Assembly: GCF_001280015.1 (NCBI RefSeq)
Contig: NZ_LGDV01000207.1
Span: forward strand, 1-64,000
DNA: 64,000 nt
Origin: Streptomyces sp. MMG1121
GTDB taxonomy: Bacteria; Actinomycetota; Actinomycetes; Streptomycetales; Streptomycetaceae
Direction of reading: 5' to 3'
The notes beneath the pieces are model-generated. The model ran no database searches, had not been told where the DNA came from, and was given only the letters and a program-made list of their open reading frames with translations. Positions 58,156 to 64,000 of this stretch are shown here, piece after piece; position 1 is the first letter of the stretch; each line of letters begins with the position of its first letter. The translations under genes and the position numbers were made by a program.

Positions 58156-59091
58156 TCAGCTCGCCGGGTAGCGGTCGATCGCGGGCGGGTGGGGTGCGGG
58201 CACACCGGACAGACCGAGCGTGGCCTCGTACGCCTTCTTCCAGTCGCCGTTCCTCTGACGGGCCTCCAGGGCGTCGTTCAGGGCGAAGCGCAGGGCGTTG
58301 TCACTGCGCGGGACGCCGATGCCGTACGGCTCCTTCGAGAACGGATCGCCGGCGAGCTTGAGTTCGCCGGGGGCCTTGGCCGCGTAGCCGATGAGGATGG
58401 CGTCGTCGGTGGTGACCGCGTCGACCTGGTAGGTGAGCAGGTTGTCGACGCAGACCGAGTAGGTGTCGTAGCCGACCAGGACCGCCTTGGGGTAGTCGGC
58501 CTGGATGCGCTGGTACGGCGTGGAGCCGGCGGCCGAGCAGACGCGTCGGCCCTCGAGGTCCCCGGGGCCGTGGATGTCGTTCTCGTCCTTGCGGACCAGC
58601 AGGGACTGGCCGGCCATGAAGTAGGGCCCGGCGAAGCCGACGAGCTTCTTGCGGTTGGCGTTGATGGTGTAGGTGCCGACGTAGTAGTCGATCTGACCGT
58701 TCTGCAGGGCGGTCTCACGGTTGGCGGAGGCGATCGTCCGGAAGTGGATCGTCGACGGCGGGAGGCCGAGGGAGGCGGACATCATCTTTGCGATCTCGAT
58801 GTCGAAACCGGAATAGGTGCCGGTGGCCGGGTCCTTCTCGCCGAGGTAGGGCTGGTCCTCCTTGGCGCCCACGACGAAGTAGCCGCGCTTCTTCGCCCGG
58901 GTCCAGGTGCCGGAGGCGGGCAGGGTGAAGTTCCGGTCCACCCGGTAGTGCGGCAGCTTGTCGGCCGCCGGACCCTTGGTGGGCGGGCTGCCGTCCTTGC
59001 CGCAGGCGGCGGCGAGCAGCGCGAGGGCGGCGCACAGGGCCGCACCCAGGGCGCGGGGCACCCGGATGGGCACACGGGTGGTACGGATCAT
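58156..59091 (-). CDS. gluB: Glutamate-binding lipoprotein
   Basis: 311 residues, family 3 solute-binding protein. The signal peptide ends in an LAAAC lipobox (Cys30), so it is anchored outside the membrane. YSGFDIEIAKMMSASLGL and VGTYTINANRKKLVGFAGPYF are typical of amino-acid binders. Start: ATG 59091 with GGGGGAG at eight bases; the GTG at 59100 sits inside that ribosome site. Confidence 0.92.
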   Translation of the reverse strand: MIRTTRVPIRVPRALGAALCAALALLAAACGKDGSPPTKGPAADKLPHYRVDRNFTLPASGTWTRAKKRGYFVVGAKEDQPYLGEKDPATGTYSGFDIEIAKMMSASLGLPPSTIHFRTIASANRETALQNGQIDYYVGTYTINANRKKLVGFAGPYFMAGQSLLVRKDENDIHGPGDLEGRRVCSAAGSTPYQRIQADYPKAVLVGYDTYSVCVDNLLTYQVDAVTTDDAILIGYAAKAPGELKLAGDPFSKEPYGIGVPRSDNALRFALNDALEARQRNGDWKKAYEATLGLSGVPAPHPPAIDRYPAS

Positions 59092-59109
59092 GGTTCGCAC
59101 TCCCCCGGA

Positions 59110-59853
<744 letters not shown>

Positions 59854-60003
59854 ACGCAGCCCTACTCACTCTCAGCTGTGTCGTGGTTGCCGCAACCTAT
59901 CCAGACAAAAGCGGCACTGAATAACGACACGCACTTTTCGGGCATTAGCCGTATTTACCGCACAGGGGGCAGTGTGAGGGACTGAACGTGTGGGAGGCGG
60001 GGC

Positions 60004-60423
60004 TCAGTTCTCGGCGATCTCCGCGTACAGCTGGGACAGTTCGGGGACGCCGCTCGCGGCCCATTCCCGCCCGGCGTCCGCGACCTCGATCTCCCGGCCG
60101 GAGGCCAGTCGTACGACGGGCTCGCCGTCGGAGCGGATCCGCCAGCCGGCGCCGGGCACGGTGCGCACCACGACCGTGCCCAGATAGAGCCCGGCGTCGT
60201 GGCCGAGCCAGGGCAGGGTCTCGGCGTCGTCACGCCAGCGCGGGACGAGCTGGTCCAGAGCCTCCAGGGAGGCCGGGGTGTCGTCGAGGCGGACGCCCGC
60301 CTGGGCCGCCTGCGCGCGCAGCAGGTCGCACTCGGACAGCAGTGCGGCGACCGACTCGGGGTCGGCCGGGAACGCCGCCCCACCGTTCTTCTTGTGCCGG
60401 TGGCCCAGGAACGGAAGGTTCAT
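60004..60423 (-). CDS. DUF6278-like protein
   Basis: 139 residues, cytosolic. The sequence LLSECDLLRAQAAQAGVRLDDTPASLEALDQLVPRWRDD and LGHDAGLYLGTVVVRTVPGA resembles the Streptomyces DUF6278 family as I remember it. No function known. It is 15 bases downstream of xthA on the same strand and probably cotranscribed. Confidence 0.75.
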   Translation of the reverse strand: MNLPFLGHRHKKNGGAAFPADPESVAALLSECDLLRAQAAQAGVRLDDTPASLEALDQLVPRWRDDAETLPWLGHDAGLYLGTVVVRTVPGAGWRIRSDGEPVVRLASGREIEVADAGREWAASGVPELSQLYAEIAEN

Positions 60424-60438
60424 GGACCCAGCGTGGCA

Positions 60439-61218
60439 TCAGACGTCGAGGTCGACCACCACCGGCGCGTGATCGGACGCACCCTTGCCCTTGCGCTCCT
60501 CACGGTCGACGTAGGCGTCCTTGACGGCCTGGGCGAACGGGGCGTTGCCGTACACCAGGTCGATGCGCATGCCGCGGTTCTTCGGGAAGCAGAGCTGGCG
60601 GTAGTCCCAGTAGGTGTACGGGTGGTCGTACTTGAGCGGGCGGGGCACGACGTCGTTCAGGCCCGTCTCGCGCAGCGTGGCGAGGGCGGCGCGCTCGGCG
60701 GGGGTGACGTGGGTGAGGCCCTCGAAGGCGGCCGTGTCGTAGACGTCTTCGTCCGTCGGTGCCACGTTGTAGTCACCCAGCACCGCGAACGGGCGGCTGC
60801 CGCCCGCGTCACCGGCGACGGCTGCCTTCAGCGCCTCGAACCACTGGAGCTTGTAGACGTAGTGCGGGTGCTCCACCTCGCGGCCGTTCGGGACGTACAC
60901 CGACCAGACGCGGACCGGGCCGCAGGTCGCGGAGATCGCGCGGGGCTCCTGCACACCGTCGTAGCCCGGATCGCCGGGCAGGCCCTTGACCACGTCCTCG
61001 ATGCCGAGGCGGGAGAGCACCGCCACGCCGTTCCACCGGCCGGTCGCGTGGATCGCCGACTCGTAGCCCAGCTCGCGCAGCTGGTCCGAGGGGAACTGGT
61101 CCTCGGCGACCTTGGCCTCCTGCAGGCAGAGCACGTCCGTGCCGCTGCTCTCCAGCCAGGCCAGCAGCCTCGGGAGGCGGGCGGTGATCGAGTTCACGTT
61201 CCAGGTCGCGATGCGCAT
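60439..61218 (-). CDS. xthA: Exodeoxyribonuclease III / AP endonuclease
   Basis: 259 residues, EEP family. MRIATWNVNSITARL, LCLQEAKV (metal-binding Glu), VYVPNGRE (Tyr), LGDYNVAPTDEDVYD and the terminal SDHAPVVVDLDV with the catalytic Asp-His pair are all in place. It nicks abasic sites and trims 3' ends in base-excision repair. Full length, ATG start. Confidence 0.95.
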   Translation of the reverse strand: MRIATWNVNSITARLPRLLAWLESSGTDVLCLQEAKVAEDQFPSDQLRELGYESAIHATGRWNGVAVLSRLGIEDVVKGLPGDPGYDGVQEPRAISATCGPVRVWSVYVPNGREVEHPHYVYKLQWFEALKAAVAGDAGGSRPFAVLGDYNVAPTDEDVYDTAAFEGLTHVTPAERAALATLRETGLNDVVPRPLKYDHPYTYWDYRQLCFPKNRGMRIDLVYGNAPFAQAVKDAYVDREERKGKGASDHAPVVVDLDV

Positions 61219-61254
61219 GTCTCACAACCTACCCGGAGGGTCTGACAACCGGCC

Positions 61255-61890
61255 TCAGACCTCCGCCGAGGCTCCCGGCATCAGCCTCTGGTGGTCGGTG
61301 CCGCCCAGGGCGCCGATCTGGCGGTCGTAGATCGGGCGGGCGAGATCGGTGAGCAGGGCGTCGTGGACGTCATAGGCGCGCTGCGGCTTCAGCTCGCGGA
61401 CGTAGTCGATGACCTCGGAGATCTTGTTCCAGGGGGCCATGACCGGGAGCATCAGGGTCTCCACGGCGTGGTCGGGGACGGTGAGGGCGTCACCCGGGTG
61501 GAAGACCTTGCCGCCGTCGATCAGATAGCCGACGTTGGTGATGCGCGGGATGTCGGGGTGGATCACGGCGTGCAGTTCGCCGTGGACCTGCACGTCGAAG
61601 CCGGCCGCGGTGAAGGTGTCGCCGTGGCCGACGGTGTGCACCCGGCCGGGGAAGGCCGCCGCGAGCTGGTCGGCGACGGACTTCAGCGTCCAGATCTCGG
61701 CGGCCGGGTTCGCCTCCAGGCCGGCCCGTAGCCGGCCCTCGTCGAAGTGGTCCGGGTGCTCGTGCGTGACCAGGATCGCGTCCGCGCCGACGGCCGCGTC
61801 CCGCTCGCTGAAGCCGCCGGGATCGATGACGAGGGTCCGCCCGGCCTTCTCCAGGCGGACGCAGGCGTGGGACTTCTTCGTGAGCTTCAT
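61255..61890 (-). CDS. Metallo-beta-lactamase-fold hydrolase (UlaG/YtkL-like)
   Basis: 211 residues. The metal motif is LVTHEHPDHFD, with a later GHGDTF and HPGDALTVPDH segment; the N-terminal KKSHACVRLEKAGRTLVIDPG matches the small cytosolic MBL-fold proteins related to UlaG. Substrate unknown. ATG 61890 begins at the family's usual N-terminus. A longer open frame upstream overlaps pcaL and is a shadow. Confidence 0.88.
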   Translation of the reverse strand: MKLTKKSHACVRLEKAGRTLVIDPGGFSERDAAVGADAILVTHEHPDHFDEGRLRAGLEANPAAEIWTLKSVADQLAAAFPGRVHTVGHGDTFTAAGFDVQVHGELHAVIHPDIPRITNVGYLIDGGKVFHPGDALTVPDHAVETLMLPVMAPWNKISEVIDYVRELKPQRAYDVHDALLTDLARPIYDRQIGALGGTDHQRLMPGASAEV

Positions 61891-61946
61891 GCTCCCTATC
61901 CTGCCGAAGGCCCGCCGGACCCGGTGGCACCCGGCTCGCCCGGTCT

Positions 61947-63236
61947 TCACTCGGCGGGCGTGGTCTCCTCCTGGATGACCTCCCGGGCCACCCGGAACGC
62001 GCTGTTCGCGGCGGGCACCCCGCAGTACACGGCGGCCTGGAGCAGCACCTCCTTGATCTCGTCCGGGGTGAGGCCGTTGCGCAGCGCCGCCCGGACGTGG
62101 AAGGCCAGCTCCTCCAGGTGCCCGCCCGCGACCAGCGCGGTCAGCGTGATGCAGCTGCGGGTACGGCGGTCCAGGCCCGGCCGGTCCCAGATCTCGCCCC
62201 AGGCGTAGCGGGTGAGGAAGTCCTGGAAGTCCCCGGAGAACTCGTCGGCCCCGGCCAGCGCCCGGTCCACGTGCGCGTCGCCGAGCACCTCGCGGCGGAT
62301 CTTCAGCCCGGTCTCGTACCGGTCGGACGGCCCGGGAGCCTGCGCCGGTACGGCGGCCGGGGCGATCTCGGCGAGCGGCACGGCCTGCGGCGGCGCGACC
62401 GGTACCGGGACGGCCGCCAGGCTCGGCAGTGCCGTCTGGCCGGTGTCGTACGGCTGCTGCCAGGCGGTGCCGAAGTGGTGCACCAGCAGGTCGGTGACGG
62501 CGGCCGGCTGCTCGACCGGGACCAGGTGGGAGGCACCGGGGACCACCGCGAGCCGGGCGTCCCGTATGCCGGCGACCAGGGTGCGGGCCTCGGCGGGGCC
62601 GGTGACCTGGTCGTCGGAGCCGACCAGCACGAGGGTCGGCACGCCGGCCCGGCCCAGCTCGGGGCGCACGTCGAAGGCGGCGAGTGCCTCGCAGGCGGCT
62701 ATGTAGCAGCCCGGGTCGGTGGTGCGGACCATCTGCACGGCCCACTCGGTGATCGCGGGCTGGGCGGCGGCGAACCCGCCGGTGAACCAGCGGTCCGGCG
62801 AGGTCCGGGCGATCGGGTCGAGCCCGTTGGTCCGGACGATCACCCCGCGCTGGCGGAACTCGTCGGCGGTCCCGAACCGGGGCGAGGCCGCGACCAGCGC
62901 CAGCGAGGCGAGCCGCTCCGGGTGCCGCAGGGCCAGCTCGATCCCGATCGCACCGCCCAGCGCACAGCCCGCGTACCCGAACCGCTGCACACCGGCCGAG
63001 TCCAGCGTGGCCAGCAGCCGGCTCGTCAGCTCGGTGACGGAACCGGCCGGGTGGGCGGGGGCGCCGCCGTGCCCGGGCAGATCGAAGCGGAAGACCCGCC
63101 ACTGCTTGATCAGCTCCGGTACTTGGCGGTCCCACATGTGCCATGTGGTACCCAGTGAGGGACCCAGGATCAGGACCGGAGCGTCTTCTGGCCCGTCAAA
63201 GCGGTATTGCAAGGTGTTCGGTGATGTCTCGCTCAC
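61947..63236 (-). CDS. pcaL: Fused 3-oxoadipate enol-lactonase / 4-carboxymuconolactone decarboxylase-like protein
   Basis: 429 residues. The N-terminal alpha/beta-hydrolase half (about 1-260) is joined by a Pro-Ala-rich linker to a C-terminal CMD half (LKIRREVLGDAHVDRALAG, WDRPGLDRRTRSCITLTAL, EIKEVLLQAAVYCGVPAAN). This is the PcaD-PcaC fusion called PcaL in Streptomyces, two steps of protocatechuate degradation. The nucleophile elbow reads YAGCALGG, so the usual Ser position is Ala92. No other pca genes are adjacent. Start: GTG 63236 with AGAGG upstream; GTG 63260 is possible. Confidence 0.85.
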   Translation of the reverse strand: MSETSPNTLQYRFDGPEDAPVLILGPSLGTTWHMWDRQVPELIKQWRVFRFDLPGHGGAPAHPAGSVTELTSRLLATLDSAGVQRFGYAGCALGGAIGIELALRHPERLASLALVAASPRFGTADEFRQRGVIVRTNGLDPIARTSPDRWFTGGFAAAQPAITEWAVQMVRTTDPGCYIAACEALAAFDVRPELGRAGVPTLVLVGSDDQVTGPAEARTLVAGIRDARLAVVPGASHLVPVEQPAAVTDLLVHHFGTAWQQPYDTGQTALPSLAAVPVPVAPPQAVPLAEIAPAAVPAQAPGPSDRYETGLKIRREVLGDAHVDRALAGADEFSGDFQDFLTRYAWGEIWDRPGLDRRTRSCITLTALVAGGHLEELAFHVRAALRNGLTPDEIKEVLLQAAVYCGVPAANSAFRVAREVIQEETTPAE

Positions 63237-63339
63237 TCGTCCGAGCCTCTCATCTGTCACGAGATGTCACATCGCCGGGGTGAACCTAGCGGGCCTTGTC
63301 CCGCTCTCAACGAGTCACTCAGCTGGTAGTCCCCGTGGC

Positions 63340-63885
63340 TCACGCCTTCTCCCCCGCCGCAGCCCCGTGCAGGCCATCCCATGTGGTGGCGGCCCCGCGA
63401 AGATCCTCTACATCCGGCTTGACGTACCACCGCTTGGTCGTCTTTACGTTCGTATGCCCAGCCCATCGCGCGAGGATGTGGTCCGGGACACCGTTGTTGG
63501 CCAGGAAGGTGAAGCACGACGAGCGTGCGTCGTAGAGTCTGACGCGACGGAGTCCGAGAATCTCCATAAGCCGGTACGCGCGCCGACGAAGTTGCTTGAT
63601 CGTGAAGGCATCCCCTGCTTCGTGCACCAACACGTAGCCGGACGCGACGTACGCCTGCCCCAGGGAGAGCCTCTCCTCCGCTTGCAGAGCCCTGAACGCC
63701 TTGAGAGCGGCTAGCACCAGAGCCGGCAGCGGCAGAACCCGCTCGCCCGCAAGAGACTTGGTGTCCTTCTCCACTACGTATCGGTTGCCCACCATCGTGC
63801 GCGTGTTGGCAATGACAATCGTGGCGTTTTCCAGGTCAACGTCGTCCCACCGAAGGCCGCAGACTTCAGCTGGACGGAGCCCCAT
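63340..63885 (-). pseudogene. Tyrosine-recombinase (phage-type integrase) C-terminal remnant
   Basis: 181 residues of a catalytic domain: first Arg in MGLRPAEVCGLRWDDV, then LYDARSSCFTFLANNGVPDHILARWAGHTNVKTTKRWYV, which holds the second Arg, the His of AGH and the final Tyr. The His of the HxxR box is Tyr (YDAR). Upstream the frame stays open to an in-frame TGA at 63924-63922. A neighbouring frame, IAERLVLQLAVTLGG, looks like the preceding helix of the same protein, so a frameshift separates the pieces, and that frame also stops within 40 bases. The N-terminal DNA-binding domain is not readable before the window edge. Probably a relic of an integrated element. Confidence 0.65.
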
Positions 63886-64000
63886 CAGTGACGCGCCACC
63901 CGCCCGACGGCCCGCCCAGCGTCACGGCCAATTGCAGCACGAGGCGTTCAGCGATGGCTACTTCACATCACCGTGAGACCAGGCACACAGCTGGACCCAC

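Noticed and set aside
63261..63339. tRNA gene or attachment core beside the integrase remnant
   Set aside because: No cloverleaf or CCA-end pattern could be built from these bases.

Overview
The window is high-GC actinobacterial chromosome. GC-rich third codon positions, frequent GTG and TTG starts, the LAL-type regulators, an SAV_915-like gene and a UL36-like filler protein all point to Streptomyces. It divides into the right part of a biosynthetic gene cluster (about 1-27.2 kb) and a stretch of conserved-looking chromosome (27.4-63.3 kb), with an integrase remnant at the right edge.

Biosynthetic cluster, 1-27.2 kb. The left edge cuts a type I polyketide synthase gene on the minus strand. 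Its first domain is a KSQ (decarboxylating loading ketosynthase: DTGQSSS where an extending KS has DTACSSS), so this gene starts the chain. Next to it are a glycine-type C-A-T NRPS module with no release domain and a 270-residue alpha/beta-hydrolase-fold protein. That protein carries Cys87, Asp114 and His252, one residue off the Cys88-Asp115-His253 triad I recall for the tirandamycin Dieckmann cyclase TrdC (family SlgL, NcmC). The inferred product is a polyketide tetramic acid (pyrrolidine-2,4-dione) made by adding glycine to a PKS chain and releasing it by Dieckmann cyclization. Tailoring candidates are a P450, an LLM-class flavin/F420 oxidoreductase, a PhyH-type Fe(II)/2-oxoglutarate dioxygenase and three paralogous PHBH-fold FAD monooxygenases. 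Two proteins with no catalytic family, a cytosolic Ig-like beta-sandwich and a cytosolic FG-GAP/VCBS propeller, are the cluster's real unknowns. Control and export: two large LAL (LuxR) ATPase regulators, a TetR repressor and a divergent DHA2 exporter. A repeated CCCCTAG/CTAGGGG operator, often three half-sites spaced 12 and 10 bp, lies upstream of nearly every biosynthetic transcript; I propose it as the binding site of one of the LAL regulators. A decayed ISAs1-family transposase lies between the last oxygenase and the second LAL gene.

Chromosomal part. 27.4-34.2 kb: macrodomain protein coupled to a PYROXD2/CrtI-like oxidoreductase, a G-rich degenerate repeat, an inositol-monophosphatase-family gene, a gamma-glutamyltransferase-like gene and a lipoate ligase-like gene. 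34.3-37.8 kb: a WXG100/type VII-secretion-like locus with a toxin-like 428-residue protein, an overlapping membrane protein and a lipoprotein. 37.8-46.7 kb: a reductive pyrimidine/hydantoin catabolic locus (NCS1 permease, LLM enzyme, dihydropyrimidinase, two beta-ureidopropionase paralogues, omega-aminotransferase, PucR regulator) with shared TGTTTCAC boxes. 46.8-56.6 kb: UL36-like protein, XRE regulator divergent from a type I methionine aminopeptidase (both apparently leaderless), ClpC-like unfoldase, secreted gamma-glutamyltransferase whose 5' end runs into a 20-C homopolymer, a membrane-anchored unknown, and a secreted CocE/S15 hydrolase. 56.6-63.3 kb: gluABCD glutamate ABC importer, DUF6278-like protein, xthA, a metallo-beta-lactamase-fold hydrolase and a fused PcaD-PcaC protein. 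The last 650 bases hold a tyrosine-recombinase remnant.

No rRNA, tRNA, CRISPR array or replication origin was recognised.
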